Origin: Staphylococcus durrellii
Lineage (GTDB): Bacteria > Bacillota > Bacilli > Staphylococcales > Staphylococcaceae
Assembly: GCF_015594545.1 (NCBI RefSeq)
Contig: NZ_JADIIO010000001.1
Location: 248,001 to 312,000 of the forward strand
DNA: 64,000 bases
Direction of reading: 5' to 3'
Part shown: positions 35,482 through 46,596 of the stretch, piece by piece
Layout: every line of letters starts with the position of its first letter
Position numbering within the stretch: the stretch's first letter is position 1
Notes under the pieces: generated by a model
Databases searched by the model: none
What the model was told of the DNA's origin: nothing
Seen by the model: only the letters and a program-made list of their open reading frames with translations
Made by a program: the position numbers and the translations under genes

Positions 35482-37308
35482 TTGCAATTTAGCGTAACGA
35501 ACAGTCCATTTAATGAAGAACAAGCAGCACAATTAAATCAACTAGTTCAATCAATGACACCAGAACAACGTCTTTGGTTGAGTGGATATTTAGCTGCAAA
35601 CCAACAAGCAACTACGACAAGTGAAGATATACAACAGATTCAACAAGCACCTGAGGCAACACAAAGTGTAGAAGACGTAAAACCTAGAGACATTACTGTA
35701 CTTTATGGTTCAGAAACAGGCAACGCACAAAGTATTGCTGAATTACTAGATGAAAGGCTAACAGAAAATGGTTATACAGTAACATTATCTTCTATGGACG
35801 CCTTTAAAACTAAAGAACTAAAGAAAGTTGAAGACTTATTCATCGTTTCGGCGACGCATGGTGAAGGAGATCCACCAGATAACGCTATTACATTCCATGA
35901 ATTTTTACATGGTAGAAAAGCGCCAAAATTAGAAGGCTTACGTTATTCAGTTTTAGCGCTAGGCGATGAATCGTACGAATTCTTCTGTCAAACAGGTAAA
36001 GATTTCGATGCAAGATTAGCCGAATTAGGCGGTGAACGTTTAACAGATAGAGTTGATTGTGATTTAGATTTTGATGAGCCAGCAGAAAACTGGATGCAAA
36101 ATGTTTTAGAAGCTTTAAGCGGTCCGAATGATAATCGTGCTGCTGTAGCAGAAACTACGGAAACAGTACAATCTGCAAAAGAGAAAAAATATTCTAAATC
36201 AAATCCATATGAAGCAGAAGTGTTAGAAAATATCAATTTAACGGGACGTGGTTCTAATAAAGAAGTAAGACACGTTGAATTATTATTAGACAATTACGGG
36301 GAAGGTTTTGAACCTGGGGATTGTCTAGCGATTATTCCAGAAAATGATCCGGTCATAGTAACACAATTAATCAGCTTACTTGGGTGGGATCCTGAACTTA
36401 CTGTTGAAATCGATAATAAAGGTAACACTGCCTCATTAACAGATGCGTTTACTTTACATTTTGAAATAACGAAATTAACGATTCCTTTAGTGAAAAAATT
36501 AGCTGAATTAGTTAACGATGAATCACTGAACGAAAAATTAGCAGAAGATGGTTGGGTTCAAGCGTACGTTGAAGGGCGCGATTTAATAGACTTCTTTAAA
36601 GCTTACAACGCGTCAAACATTCAACCGAATGATCTATTAGAAGCATTAAGAAAATTACCTGCAAGAGAATATTCAATTGCAAGTAGTTATAGAGCTAATC
36701 CAGATGAAGTGCATATTACAGTGGGAGCAGTAAGATACAATGCCCACGATAGAGATAGAGAAGGTGTTTGTTCAATTCAATTAGCAGAACGCGTGCAACC
36801 TGGTGATACTGTTAAAATGTATTTGAAGAAAAATCCAAACTTTAAGTTCCCATTTGAGGAAGACAAAAAAGTTATCATGATTGGTCCAGGAACTGGTGTA
36901 GCACCATTTAGAAGCTATCTTGAAGAACGTGAAGAATTAGACTTAAAAGGTAATACATGGTTATTCTTCGGTGAACAACACTTTACGACCGATTTCTTAT
37001 ATCAAACAGATTGGCAAACTTGGTTAGAAGATGGCATATTAAGCAAATTAGACGTTGCTTTCTCTCGTGATACTGATGAGAAAGTATATGTTCAGCATCG
37101 TATCGAAGAAAACAGTGAATTATTCTTCCAGTGGTTAGAAGAAGGCGCTGCAATTTACGTGTGTGGTGACGAAAAGTATATGGCAAAAGATGTTAATGAG
37201 GCCATTCTTCGTGTCATCGCAAAAGAAGGTAACATGAGCGAAGCAGATGCAGAAGCATACTTGAATCAAATGAAGACAGAAAAACGATATCAACGAGATA
37301 TTTATTAA
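35482..37308 (+). CDS. cysJ: Sulfite reductase (NADPH) flavoprotein alpha subunit
   Basis: A 608-residue diflavin reductase: flavodoxin domain (~70-215, FMN motif [13 protein letters not shown]), FAD-binding domain (~235-450, RxYSIAS motif), and NADPH domain ([13 protein letters not shown], then the conserved C-terminal aromatic, QRDIY). It passes electrons from NADPH to CysI. TTG start behind GAGGTG; the N-terminal ~60 residues are a Q-rich linker. Second gene of the cys operon, 20 bp from cysI. Confidence 0.93.
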   Translation: MQFSVTNSPFNEEQAAQLNQLVQSMTPEQRLWLSGYLAANQQATTTSEDIQQIQQAPEATQSVEDVKPRDITVLYGSETGNAQSIAELLDERLTENGYTVTLSSMDAFKTKELKKVEDLFIVSATHGEGDPPDNAITFHEFLHGRKAPKLEGLRYSVLALGDESYEFFCQTGKDFDARLAELGGERLTDRVDCDLDFDEPAENWMQNVLEALSGPNDNRAAVAETTETVQSAKEKKYSKSNPYEAEVLENINLTGRGSNKEVRHVELLLDNYGEGFEPGDCLAIIPENDPVIVTQLISLLGWDPELTVEIDNKGNTASLTDAFTLHFEITKLTIPLVKKLAELVNDESLNEKLAEDGWVQAYVEGRDLIDFFKAYNASNIQPNDLLEALRKLPAREYSIASSYRANPDEVHITVGAVRYNAHDRDREGVCSIQLAERVQPGDTVKMYLKKNPNFKFPFEEDKKVIMIGPGTGVAPFRSYLEEREELDLKGNTWLFFGEQHFTTDFLYQTDWQTWLEDGILSKLDVAFSRDTDEKVYVQHRIEENSELFFQWLEEGAAIYVCGDEKYMAKDVNEAILRVIAKEGNMSEADAEAYLNQMKTEKRYQRDIY

Positions 37309-37328
37309 TATTAGAAAGGGATGAAAGC

Positions 37329-39038
37329 ATGGCTGATTTTAATTCAGAGTTATTAGAAAAACTCGATGAAATGGAACGAATTAAAGCAGAAAGTAATTAC
37401 CTTAGAGGAACAATCGTCGAAGGTTTAGAAGATCCTATTACGGGTTCAATTGCAGAAGACGATACTAAATTACTAAAATTCCACGGTAGTTATATGCAAG
37501 ATGATAGAGACATACGTGATGAAAGACGTAAACAAAAATTAGAACCGGCATATAGTTTCATGATTAGAGTCCGTGTACCAGGTGGGACGGCAACGCCTGA
37601 ACAATGGATTGCAATGGATGACATCTCAGACACTTATGCTAACCACACAATTAAATTAACAACAAGACAAGCGTTCCAATTCCACGGCATATTAAAACGT
37701 AATCTTAAATCATCCATGCAAAATATTAATAACGCACTTATGGACTCACTGGCAGCCTGTGGTGACGTAAATCGTAATGTAATGTGTAATCCAAATCCTT
37801 ATCAATCAGGAGTACATGATGAAGTAAATGAATATGCAACACAAATTAGTAATCATTTATCACCACAAACAGGTGCTTATCATGAAATTTGGTTAGACGG
37901 AGAAAAAGTATTAAGCACTAGTGAAGAAGTAGAACCAATGTATGGTCGTACATACTTGCCACGTAAATTCAAAATCGGCATTTCAGTACCACCATCTAAT
38001 GATGTGGATGTTTACTCACAAGATATTGGTTTAATCGCCATAACAGATGAAGATGAAAAATTAATTGGTTTCAATATCTCTGTTGGTGGAGGTATGGGCA
38101 TGAAACATGGTATGCCAGAAACATACCCACAAGTCGGTAAATTACTAGGTTATGTATCAAAAGATAAAATTATTGATGTCTGTGAAAAAATATTAACGAT
38201 TCAACGTGATTATGGTAACCGTAAAGTACGTACAAACGCGCGCTTTAAATATACAGTAGATAGATTAGGTTTAGACTGGGTAAGAGAAGAACTTCATAGA
38301 CGTTTAGGTTATGAAGTTGAAACCATACGTGACTTTCATTTTGACCATAACGGAGACCGTTATGGTTGGACAGAAGGAAGCGGCAAATGGCACTTCACAT
38401 TATTTATTCAAAATGGTCGTGTCAAAGATACAAAAGATTATAAGTTAAAAACTGCACTTAGAAAAATCGCTGAAATACACACTGGCGATTTTAGACTTTC
38501 TCCTAACCAAAATTTAGTTATAGCGAACGTTTCGGAAGAACAAAAACCTGTTATTCAAAAAATTATTGATGAATATGGCATCACAGATGGTGAAAACTAC
38601 TCTGGTTTACGTCGTAATTCAATGGCATGTGTTGCATTTCCTACATGTGGGCTTGCTATGGCAGAATCAGAACGTTATTTACCTTCATTACTAAATAAAA
38701 TCGAAGGATTATTAGACGAAGCAGGTTTACAAGAAGAAGAAATTACAATTCGTATGACTGGTTGTCCTAACGGTTGTGCGAGACCAGCGTTAGCTGAAAT
38801 TGCATTTATCGGTAAGGCGCCAGGTAAATATAATTTATATCTTGGTGGGGGCTTTATTGGAGATAGATTAAATAAATTATATAAAGAAAATATTGGCGAA
38901 GAAGAAATTTTAGACACTTTAGGTCCACTATTCCTTCAATATGCAAAAGAGAGAGAAGAAGGCGAACACTTTGGTGATTTCGTAATTCGTGCAGGCATCG
39001 TTGAAGAAGTTACTGATGGACAAAAATTTCATAGCTAA
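37329..39038 (+). CDS. cysI: Sulfite reductase hemoprotein beta subunit
   Basis: A 569-residue siroheme/[4Fe-4S] enzyme that reduces sulfite to sulfide with six electrons from CysJ. Siroheme-binding arginines appear in [11 protein letters not shown] and [10 protein letters not shown]; cluster cysteines are in [11 protein letters not shown] and [10 protein letters not shown]. The downstream siroheme genes sumT, sirB and sirC supply its cofactor. AGAAAGGG ribosome site. Confidence 0.95.
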   Translation: MADFNSELLEKLDEMERIKAESNYLRGTIVEGLEDPITGSIAEDDTKLLKFHGSYMQDDRDIRDERRKQKLEPAYSFMIRVRVPGGTATPEQWIAMDDISDTYANHTIKLTTRQAFQFHGILKRNLKSSMQNINNALMDSLAACGDVNRNVMCNPNPYQSGVHDEVNEYATQISNHLSPQTGAYHEIWLDGEKVLSTSEEVEPMYGRTYLPRKFKIGISVPPSNDVDVYSQDIGLIAITDEDEKLIGFNISVGGGMGMKHGMPETYPQVGKLLGYVSKDKIIDVCEKILTIQRDYGNRKVRTNARFKYTVDRLGLDWVREELHRRLGYEVETIRDFHFDHNGDRYGWTEGSGKWHFTLFIQNGRVKDTKDYKLKTALRKIAEIHTGDFRLSPNQNLVIANVSEEQKPVIQKIIDEYGITDGENYSGLRRNSMACVAFPTCGLAMAESERYLPSLLNKIEGLLDEAGLQEEEITIRMTGCPNGCARPALAEIAFIGKAPGKYNLYLGGGFIGDRLNKLYKENIGEEEILDTLGPLFLQYAKEREEGEHFGDFVIRAGIVEEVTDGQKFHS

Positions 39039-39063
39039 TATATTTCAAAAATGAGGTGGCATA

Positions 39064-39837
39064 ATGGGAAAAGTATTTTTAGTTGGAGCTGGGCCTGGAG
39101 ACCCTGATTTAATAACGGTCAAAGGTGTAAAAGCAATAGAACAAGCAGATGTAATTTTATATGATCGTCTCGTTAATCAAACACTATTAGATTATGCATC
39201 ATCTGAGGCTAAATTAGTGTATTGCGGAAAACATCCAAACCATCATTCATTGCCACAAGAAGAAATAAATGATTTGCTTGTTGATTTAGCTCAAAGCGGT
39301 AACACTGTGACACGACTTAAAGGCGGAGACCCATTTATTTTTGGAAGAGGTGGGGAAGAAGCTGAACAACTAGCGGCAGCGCACATACAATTCGAAATTG
39401 TTCCTGGCATTACGTCAGGCGTTGCTGCTCCAGCTTATGCTGGTATCCCAGTAACACATCGCGACTATAGCTCATCGGTAGCATTTGTAACAGGTGTTAT
39501 AAAAGATGATATAGATGCTGATGACTATTGGAAAAGTTTAGTGCACGGACCTGATACGTTATGTATTTATATGGGTGTTAAAAAATTACCAGATATTTGT
39601 CGCTTGTTATTAAAGCATGGCAAAAATGAAAGTACACCTGTAGCGCTTGTACATTATGGCACTACAGAAAACCAACAAACAGTAACTGGCACATTAACAG
39701 ATATAGTAGAACGTGCAGAGGGCGTTAAAAATCCAGCAATGATTATCGTTGGAGAGGTTGTTAAATTAAGAGATAAAATTAGTTGGTTTGAATCTACACA
39801 ACTTCAAGATAATTTGTTAGAAGCGATAAGCTATTAA
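39064..39837 (+). CDS. sumT: Uroporphyrinogen-III C-methyltransferase
   Basis: A 257-residue SAM-dependent methylase that converts uroporphyrinogen III to precorrin-2, the first step of siroheme synthesis. Motifs: VGAGPGDPDLITVKG at the N-terminus, RLKGGDPFIFGRGGEE, and VPGITSGVAAPAYAGIPVTHR. It lacks the fused CysG dehydrogenase domain, which here is supplied by sirC and sirB. ATGAGGTGG ribosome region. Equivalent of B. subtilis ylnD. Confidence 0.93.
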   Translation: MGKVFLVGAGPGDPDLITVKGVKAIEQADVILYDRLVNQTLLDYASSEAKLVYCGKHPNHHSLPQEEINDLLVDLAQSGNTVTRLKGGDPFIFGRGGEEAEQLAAAHIQFEIVPGITSGVAAPAYAGIPVTHRDYSSSVAFVTGVIKDDIDADDYWKSLVHGPDTLCIYMGVKKLPDICRLLLKHGKNESTPVALVHYGTTENQQTVTGTLTDIVERAEGVKNPAMIIVGEVVKLRDKISWFESTQLQDNLLEAISY

Positions 39838-39854
39838 TTATTGGAGGTAACATT

Positions 39855-40598
39855 ATGCGTGGAATATTATATGTCAGTCATGGAAGTCGAATTGCTGAAG
39901 CAACTGCTGAAGCAATTCAATTTATAGAAGATGTAAAACGCAGAGTAAATGTACCACTACAAGAGATTTGTTTTTTAGAATTGGCCGAACCAACTGTAGC
40001 ACAAGGTATTGAAACTTTAGTGAAAAAAGGTGCTACCGAAATTTCGGTAATACCTGTGTTATTACTTAGCGCGGGTCATTACTTTAAAGATATTCCAGCA
40101 GAGCTTGAAAAAGTAAAAACAACTTTACCAGAAGTTACATTCACTTATGGACAACCATTAGGCGTCCAATCACAACTTACCAATATTTTGAAAGAACGTA
40201 TCGAAGAAACGAATGTTATTCCTAATGATGATGCTAAAATTTTGGTCGTTGGCCGAGGCAGTTATAATCCACAAACTAAAATTGATATCGAAGCAATCGC
40301 TAGTGATTTAGGAGACATAACTGGATTTAAAGATATAGATGTATGTTATCTTGCGGCTTGTAAGCCTTCATTTGAAGATGCATTAACATCCGCTTTAGAT
40401 TCAGAATATTCGCAAATTTTTATCGTGCCTTATATATGGTTTACTGGTGTATTAGAGAAACATATCAGGAAAACGGTTGATGATTCGAAGGTGCATGGAG
40501 ATATTATTTTATGTGACCATCTTGGGAACCATGAAGCTATGAAAGAAGCGTTAAAAGATAGAGTTAATGAAACATTAGTAGCAGCACCTCAACAATAG
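39855..40598 (+). CDS. sirB: Sirohydrochlorin ferrochelatase
   Basis: A 247-residue CbiX-type chelatase that inserts Fe2+ into sirohydrochlorin. The metal-site motif YVSHGSRIAEA is at the N-terminus and LLLSAGHYFKDIP near residue 72; both histidines are conserved. It has a two-domain length. TTGGAGGT ribosome site; 17 bp after sumT. Confidence 0.9.
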   Translation: MRGILYVSHGSRIAEATAEAIQFIEDVKRRVNVPLQEICFLELAEPTVAQGIETLVKKGATEISVIPVLLLSAGHYFKDIPAELEKVKTTLPEVTFTYGQPLGVQSQLTNILKERIEETNVIPNDDAKILVVGRGSYNPQTKIDIEAIASDLGDITGFKDIDVCYLAACKPSFEDALTSALDSEYSQIFIVPYIWFTGVLEKHIRKTVDDSKVHGDIILCDHLGNHEAMKEALKDRVNETLVAAPQQ

Positions 40599-40613
40599 AG
40601 AAAGGGGAAATTG

Positions 40614-41228
40614 ATGATGTCATTTATGCCGTTATTATTAGATTTATCAGATAAACATATCGTAGTCATCGGTGGCGGTAAAATTGCGCAACGACGTGTT
40701 AAGACGTTATTGCAATATTCATCACATATCGACATTGTCAGTCCTCATTTAACAGAAACGTTATTGCATTATAATAAGCAAGGTTTCATAACTTGGCATG
40801 CAAAAAAATATGAGTTTGCCGATATAAATGATGCGGATTTGATTGTTGTAGCGACGAATAACGTAACGGTGAATAACCAAATCAAAGAAGAAGCCCCAGT
40901 CCATGCACTACTAAATATGTCAGGAGAAGCTACTTCAGGTGATACGATGTTCCCTGCCATTATTCAACGAGGGAAATTGGTTATAGGTGTTTCTACCGGA
41001 GGTGCCAGTCCAAAACTTACCACTGACATAGTTCGACAACTAAAAGAGCAATACACAGAAGATTATAGTGCTTACGTAGATTTTTTGTATGATTATCGAC
41101 AAGCAGTAAAACAACTAAATGTTAACGAACAAAAAAAGAACCAATTGCTAGCTGAAGTATTAGCAGACGAATACAAAAATACAGCGCATCAACAAAAAGC
41201 ATTGAGTTGGATTAAATCACAAATATGA
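40614..41228 (+). CDS. sirC: Precorrin-2 dehydrogenase
   Basis: About 204 residues with a Rossmann motif VVIGGGKIAQRR near residue 18 and the family segment STGGASPKL. Oxidises precorrin-2 to sirohydrochlorin with NAD+. ATG 40614 is 6 nt after AAGGGG; TTG 40611 or ATG 40617 are possible alternatives. It completes the three-enzyme siroheme route with sumT and sirB. Confidence 0.9.
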   Translation: MMSFMPLLLDLSDKHIVVIGGGKIAQRRVKTLLQYSSHIDIVSPHLTETLLHYNKQGFITWHAKKYEFADINDADLIVVATNNVTVNNQIKEEAPVHALLNMSGEATSGDTMFPAIIQRGKLVIGVSTGGASPKLTTDIVRQLKEQYTEDYSAYVDFLYDYRQAVKQLNVNEQKKNQLLAEVLADEYKNTAHQQKALSWIKSQI

Positions 41229-41252
41229 CAGACGAAAGGAAGACAGTGCTAA

Positions 41253-42161
41253 ATGAAAAAATTATTAATATTTGCACTCGCTGGATTTTTTGCACAAATG
41301 ATTGATGGATCATTGGGCATGGGATTCGGTGCAACATCATCTTCTATATTGTTAACGGCAGGTATTACGCCAGCAATCGTATCTGCGACAATCCATTTTT
41401 CTGAAATTGCTACAACAGCAGCATCAGGCGTCTCGCATTATAAATTTAAAAATGTAGATAAAAAAATGGTTGTGAAGTTAGCACTTCCAGGCTCAATAGC
41501 AGCTTTTATTGGTGCAGCAGTATTAAGTAATATAGAAAGCGGTCTAATTAAACCTTTTATTTCTATATTTCTATTAACTATGGGGTTATTTATTATTTAC
41601 CAATTTGTATTTAGAAAACAACATGAAAGAAAACTAAAAGGGGGCACATTTACAAAATGGCAAATTATACCTCAAGGCATTATTGCAGGATTTCTAGACA
41701 CTATAGGTGGTGGAGGTTGGGGACCAGTCAACACACCATTATTTTTAGCACGTCATAAAATTGAACCACGTTATGTGATTGGTACAGTGTCAGCCAGTGA
41801 ATTTTTTATTACGTTATCAGCGTCAATAGGATTTATCATTTTCTTAGGTTGGCATCTTATTAATATTGGTTTAGTCATTGCACTAGCAATAGGTGGGGCA
41901 ATCGCGGCGCCATTCGCAGCATGGGTTGTGAAAGTATTACCTGTATATTTATTAGCTGTTTGTGTTGGTGGCATAATCATTTTCACCAATATTAATACGT
42001 TGTTAAGTACCTTAGTGGGTGACCCAGTAGTTGGTAATATAGTTAAGGGCGTAGTAATCGTATTATGGTTTATGTTAGCAATTTTCACTTTATATCAAAA
42101 TAAGCAACTACCTTTCTTATGCCAAAAAAAGCAATCTAACAAAATCGACCAAGCGAATTAA
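41253..42161 (+). CDS. TSUP (TauE/SafE) permease inside the sulfate assimilation operon
   Basis: A 302-residue membrane protein with about eight helices and the two TauE/SafE repeats ([19 protein letters not shown] and [20 protein letters not shown]). The family moves sulfite, sulfate, sulfoacetate or related anions. Flanked by sirC and sat, it replaces the CysP permease of the B. subtilis cysH operon, so it probably imports sulfate; its family name of sulfite exporter should not be taken at face value. AAAGGAAG ribosome site. Confidence 0.87.
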   Translation: MKKLLIFALAGFFAQMIDGSLGMGFGATSSSILLTAGITPAIVSATIHFSEIATTAASGVSHYKFKNVDKKMVVKLALPGSIAAFIGAAVLSNIESGLIKPFISIFLLTMGLFIIYQFVFRKQHERKLKGGTFTKWQIIPQGIIAGFLDTIGGGGWGPVNTPLFLARHKIEPRYVIGTVSASEFFITLSASIGFIIFLGWHLINIGLVIALAIGGAIAAPFAAWVVKVLPVYLLAVCVGGIIIFTNINTLLSTLVGDPVVGNIVKGVVIVLWFMLAIFTLYQNKQLPFLCQKKQSNKIDQAN

Positions 42162-42180
42162 TGAAAAAGGAGTAGACAAA

Positions 42181-43365
42181 ATGACATTATCTAAAGAATT
42201 ACTTGAAAATACAATCAAGCCACATGGTGGTGAGCTTGTGAATAGACAAGCTGAAGGAGCTCGCAAAGAACAACTTATTGCAGATGCACAATCGCTTCCA
42301 TCCTTAACTTTAAATCCATGGAGTTTATCTGATTTAGAGTTAATTGCTATTGGTGGTTTCAGCCCGCTAACTGGATTTATGGGAGAAGATGACTATACTA
42401 ATGTTGTCGAAAATTTACATCTTGCTAATGGTTTAGTTTGGAGTATTCCAATTACATTACCAGTAACAGAAGACCAAGCCGACTCTTTCGAAATTGGACA
42501 ACAAATCGCTCTATACGGTGAAGATAATCATTTATATGGTGTATTAACTCTTGATGAAAAATACACATATGATAAAACAAACGAAGCACAAAAAGTATAT
42601 GGCACTACTGAAGTTGAACATCCAGGGGTACAAAAAGTATTTGAAAAAGGCAATGTTTACTTAGCTGGCCCAATCGAACTTGTTGATCGTCCAAAGCATG
42701 ATGAGTTTGTCGATTTTCATTTAGATCCTTCTGAAACAAGACAGTTATTTGCAGATTTAGGATGGAAAACTGTCGTAGGTTTTCAAACGAGAAATCCTGT
42801 ACATCGTGCACATGAATATATTCAAAAAGCAGCATTAGAATCTGTAGATGGATTATTGTTAAATCCGTTAGTCGGAGAGACCAAATCGGATGACATCCCT
42901 GCCGAAGTACGTATGGAAAGCTATCAAGTTATTTTGAAACATTACTACCCTGCAGAGCGCAATAGATTAGTTATCTATCCAGCTGCGATGCGTTATGCAG
43001 GTCCAAGGGAAGCTATTTTACACGCGACAGTGCGTAAAAATTATGGCTGTACACACTTTATTGTCGGAAGAGACCATGCAGGTGTTGGCGATTACTATGG
43101 TACATATGATGCTCAAGAGCTTATTTCACAATATGAAGAAGAACTAGGTATTCAAATCTTTAAATTTGAACACGCCTTTTATTGCACCAAATGTGACAAC
43201 ATGGCTACTGCTAAAACATGTCCACACGATAAGTCATATCATGTGCATTTAAGTGGCACAAAAGTTCGTGAAAAATTACGTAATGGTGAACAATTACCGA
43301 AAGAATTTTCAAGACCAGAAGTTGCAGACGTGTTAATTAAAGGGTTACAAGAGACTAAGGTATAA
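42181..43365 (+). CDS. sat: Sulfate adenylyltransferase
   Basis: A 394-residue ATP sulfurylase making APS from ATP and sulfate. Key motifs: [12 protein letters not shown] near residue 200 (nucleotide binding), [12 protein letters not shown] near residue 295, and a C-terminal zinc-like pair of CxxC sites ([17 protein letters not shown]). It lacks the C-terminal kinase-like domain of fungal enzymes. AAAAAGGAG site; 15 bp before cysC. Confidence 0.94.
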   Translation: MTLSKELLENTIKPHGGELVNRQAEGARKEQLIADAQSLPSLTLNPWSLSDLELIAIGGFSPLTGFMGEDDYTNVVENLHLANGLVWSIPITLPVTEDQADSFEIGQQIALYGEDNHLYGVLTLDEKYTYDKTNEAQKVYGTTEVEHPGVQKVFEKGNVYLAGPIELVDRPKHDEFVDFHLDPSETRQLFADLGWKTVVGFQTRNPVHRAHEYIQKAALESVDGLLLNPLVGETKSDDIPAEVRMESYQVILKHYYPAERNRLVIYPAAMRYAGPREAILHATVRKNYGCTHFIVGRDHAGVGDYYGTYDAQELISQYEEELGIQIFKFEHAFYCTKCDNMATAKTCPHDKSYHVHLSGTKVREKLRNGEQLPKEFSRPEVADVLIKGLQETKV

Positions 43366-43380
43366 TTTAGGAGTGAAACA

Positions 43381-43980
43381 ATGAGTGAAGCGACAAATAT
43401 TACTTGGCACGATTCAGAAGTGTCAAAGCAACAAAGACAAAAACGTAATAACCATAAGAGTGCGGTAGTGTGGTTTACTGGTCTATCTGGATCAGGTAAA
43501 TCAACTGTTTCAGTAGCGTTAGAAAAAGCGTTATTTGAGCATCAAATTCATACCTATCGCTTAGATGGCGACAATATTCGTCACGGATTAAATAATAATC
43601 TAGGCTTTAGCCCCGAAGATCGTAAAGAAAATATTAGACGTATCGGAGAAGTCGGTAAGTTAATGGTAGATGCAGGATTGTTAACAATGACTGCCTTTAT
43701 TTCGCCCTATGAAGAAGATAGAGAATTAGTGCGTCAGACATTAGATGAAGGTGAATTCATTGAGGTTTATACGAAATGTAGTTTAGAAGCTTGTGAATCA
43801 CGTGATCCTAAAGGATTATATCAAAAAGCAAGAGCAGGTGAAATTCAAGGTTTTACTGGTATTAATGCTCCATATGAAGAACCTTCTAATCCAGAAATTA
43901 CTATTGATACAGAGCAATTGTCAGTTGAAGAAGCAGTACAAGAAATCATCAAGTATTTAAAAGAACATCAATATTTATAA
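43381..43980 (+). CDS. cysC: Adenylyl-sulfate kinase
   Basis: A 199-residue APS kinase that forms PAPS. Walker [10 protein letters not shown] is near residue 36; [10 protein letters not shown] and [13 protein letters not shown] are the substrate motifs. Since cysH here has the cluster of APS-type reductases, PAPS may be a side product for storage or used for other sulfurylations. Last gene of the operon, closed by a strong terminator. Confidence 0.94.
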   Translation: MSEATNITWHDSEVSKQQRQKRNNHKSAVVWFTGLSGSGKSTVSVALEKALFEHQIHTYRLDGDNIRHGLNNNLGFSPEDRKENIRRIGEVGKLMVDAGLLTMTAFISPYEEDRELVRQTLDEGEFIEVYTKCSLEACESRDPKGLYQKARAGEIQGFTGINAPYEEPSNPEITIDTEQLSVEEAVQEIIKYLKEHQYL

Positions 43981-43999
43981 AATGAACTAAACACAAAAA

Positions 44000-44036
44000 C
44001 AAGGCTAAGCTATCAATCGATAGCTTAGCCTTGTTT
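44000..44036 (+). terminator. Terminator of the sulfate assimilation operon
   Basis: Perfect 15-bp stem (44000-44014 with 44019-44033) with a 4-nt loop, followed by TTTATTTT. Confidence 0.9.
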
Positions 44037-44170
44037 ATTTTAAAATAGTGGTTAATGGTATTTAACGTTTATTTGGCTTTTAAATTACTAGGAACAATTA
44101 AATTATTTGATAAGTGAATCATTGTCCTTTATGTGTTGTCATGAGTTTTTATAAAGATTAGTTTGCTAAA

Positions 44171-45316
44171 TTATACTGTAAAACTTAATCTTGGTACGAA
44201 TGTTTCAAAGTGAACTTTACTTTCGGCAACGTTTAGCGTTTTTAAGTTCACTATCATAGAATTAATAAATGATTGACCGCCACAAACATAAATTTCTGTA
44301 TCATTATCAATAAGTTGTTGTAAATTTTCTGATGTTAAATAACCATCTGTGTCGCGATAGTGTAATTCTAAGTTGCTGTTATCATCTTGTTGTTCAATTG
44401 TTTTTAACATTTCTTCAAATGCTACGTTGTCACTATCAGAAGTTACTTGAACGAAAGTTGAACGTGTATGCTCAGAAACTGCTTGTCTAAACATAGATAC
44501 TAATGGCGTTACACCTACCCCAGAGCCTAAGAATAATTGCTTGTTTTCGCTATTCACTATGCCGAAGCCACCAACGGGTGCTGAAAGCGAAATAGTGTCT
44601 CCTATTTCGATGTCGTCGTGAAGAATTGTTGATACTTCGCCTTCATGGTCTTCGGTAACGTCTCTACGCACACCAAATGTTAAATAATCTTTACCACCAT
44701 CGACGATTGAATAGTGTCTTTTAGCTTTATAAGGCAATTTCGGACTATCGATGTCCACGGTGATATATTGACCTGGTGTGAATTGGCTTAAGTCAATGTC
44801 ATCAGATTGTACCGTAAATGATTTAATGTTACTAGTTTCTTGGCTAATATTAGTGACTTTAAATGGTTTGAATCCTGACCAGGCCATTTGTTCATATACT
44901 TGTTTTTCTAATCCTATGAATGCATCAGCTATCTCTTGATAGGCTTTTCCCCAAGTTTGGATAACTTCACTGTCATCAGTTAAACCAGTAACTTCTTTAA
45001 TAGCCCATAATAAATTTTCACCAACGATAGGATAGTGTTCTGGAAGTACTTGTAAAGCACAGTGTTTGTAAACTACTGGCATAATTACAGGTACGATTGG
45101 AGATAAATCATCAATGTGTTCTGCAGCAGCTAGTACAGCCATAGCCAAAGCTGATGATTGTAAACCTTTCTTTTGATTTGTTTGGTTAAATACATTTTTT
45201 AACTCAGGATGTTCAATAAACAATCTATCATAGAATTTAGAGGTGATTGTTTGACCGTGTTCTTTCAATAATGGCACCGTATCTCTAATAGTTTGTATTT
45301 CATTTTCTGTTAACAT
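44171..45316 (-). CDS. hmp: Flavohemoglobin (nitric oxide dioxygenase)
   Basis: A 381-residue protein. Residues 1-135 are a globin with the proximal His in YKHCALQVLPEHY; residues ~150-381 form an FAD domain (KRHYSIVDG) and an NAD domain (FLGSGVGVTPLVSMF, YVCGGQSF). It converts NO and O2 to nitrate using NAD(P)H, protecting against nitrosative stress. GAGGAGG ribosome site. Stands alone; I see no confident NsrR or Rex operator upstream. Confidence 0.94.
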   Translation of the reverse strand: MLTENEIQTIRDTVPLLKEHGQTITSKFYDRLFIEHPELKNVFNQTNQKKGLQSSALAMAVLAAAEHIDDLSPIVPVIMPVVYKHCALQVLPEHYPIVGENLLWAIKEVTGLTDDSEVIQTWGKAYQEIADAFIGLEKQVYEQMAWSGFKPFKVTNISQETSNIKSFTVQSDDIDLSQFTPGQYITVDIDSPKLPYKAKRHYSIVDGGKDYLTFGVRRDVTEDHEGEVSTILHDDIEIGDTISLSAPVGGFGIVNSENKQLFLGSGVGVTPLVSMFRQAVSEHTRSTFVQVTSDSDNVAFEEMLKTIEQQDDNSNLELHYRDTDGYLTSENLQQLIDNDTEIYVCGGQSFINSMIVNLKTLNVAESKVHFETFVPRLSFTV

Positions 45317-45698
45317 TTGAATACCTCCTCATTGATTACAACTTCATTATCAGCCTAAATTAAGTAATAAACAATAATATATGCTTTATGTCACAAAAGG
45401 TTCAAAATAATTTGACAAATTTGAAAACGCATTATGCATTTTTTTATATTAACGAATAACTTAGATTAATAAAGATTATTATACAATAATATCGAAAGCT
45501 ATATAATTTTTCACAGATTCACCCTATCGACTGATTATCTGGAACCAAAGTATGATTGTTAAAAAGTAGTAAATTTGTTTTACTTATAATGTTACAGGAA
45601 AATAACTTCAAAACATGTTTTACAGTATATTTGAAGGGTAATACAAATTTTCAGAAGAGTTTACTACAATTTAATTAGAAATAAAGGAGCACTACATA
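45317..45698. other. Divergent promoter region of hmp and PAP2 gene, no gene seen
   Basis: 382 bp of AT-rich sequence holding the promoters for both genes. A TTGTGACA half-site near 45390 (minus strand) is reminiscent of Rex boxes but lacks a clear second half. Confidence 0.5.
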
Positions 45699-46310
45699 AT
45701 GAAAAAGATTTTTGGGATGGTTATCCTCTATGTGTTGCTAATTGCATTATTAATCTCGATTATAACTGGCAACATTAGTAGAATAGATCAAAACGTATAT
45801 CAAGGGCTACATAAATATTTAGATAGTGACTTTTTAAACCTTATATTAAGTATGTTATCGACTATTTTCGAACCATTTAATTGTTTGATTATGGTACTAA
45901 TTATTTTAGCAATACTATTCTTTGTTAATAGAGCTAAATTTTGGTTATTAGGTTTTTGGAGTTTTTGTGTATTTTTAATCGGTACAATAATGAAATATGC
46001 TATTGAGAGACCTAGACCATCAACTCATTTCGATGGCTATAGTTTTCCAAGTATGCATGTGTTGAGTGTTTGTTTAGTTGTCAGTTTAGTAATTTTAGTA
46101 ACGCGTAGTAAATGGGCTAAAGTAATTGGTGTATTACTAGTTGCTGGTATCATTGTTTCAAGAATATTTGTACATGCTCATTATTTCTCAGACACCATTG
46201 GTAGTTTAATTGTAATTAGCATTATGTTGTTAACGTTAAACCATCAACATTTAAATGCAATATCACATAATAAAAAGCAAGCATCTGAACCCAACACTTA
46301 TAATGAATGA
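45699..46310 (+). CDS. PAP2-family membrane phosphatase
   Basis: A 203-residue, six-helix PAP2 protein. The three phosphatase motifs are present: KYAIERPRPS, SFPSMHVLS and RIFVHAHYFSDTIGS, with the catalytic His residues. Members dephosphorylate phosphatidate, phosphatidylglycerol phosphate or undecaprenyl pyrophosphate on the outer membrane face. AAAGGAGC site. Exact lipid substrate not readable; a strong hairpin follows 139 bp downstream. Confidence 0.87.
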   Translation: MKKIFGMVILYVLLIALLISIITGNISRIDQNVYQGLHKYLDSDFLNLILSMLSTIFEPFNCLIMVLIILAILFFVNRAKFWLLGFWSFCVFLIGTIMKYAIERPRPSTHFDGYSFPSMHVLSVCLVVSLVILVTRSKWAKVIGVLLVAGIIVSRIFVHAHYFSDTIGSLIVISIMLLTLNHQHLNAISHNKKQASEPNTYNE

Positions 46311-46448
46311 TAAACTTTTTGGAATTTTTTAATGGTGCGAAGTAAGGTTAAGACAAGCGAGTTTTTAGTCCTAAATAAATTGAATAATATTGACTAAATT
46401 GAAGATGCGTTTATAGCAAACTGTTTGAACTTTGGTCATCTTTGTCGC

Positions 46449-46497
46449 AGGGGGCGAGTCTACAAAATCATTTTGGTTTTAGTCGCGCTCCCTTTTT
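46449..46497 (+). terminator. Imperfect long hairpin terminator after the PAP2 gene
   Basis: AGGGGGCG pairs with CGCTCCCT and the stem continues with mismatches through CTA/TAG; a T run follows. Confidence 0.65.
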
Positions 46498-46596
46498 GTG
46501 TATCAATTTATTTAAAATTAATAAATAACATAGTTACTATAAGTGTTAGAATAATTATATGTAATATATGTTCAAGTTTATGAAAGGTGTGTAACT

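Noticed and set aside
45421-45440. cre-like sequence TGAAAACGCATTAT between hmp and the PAP2 gene
   Set aside because: Three or more mismatches to the consensus in the right half.
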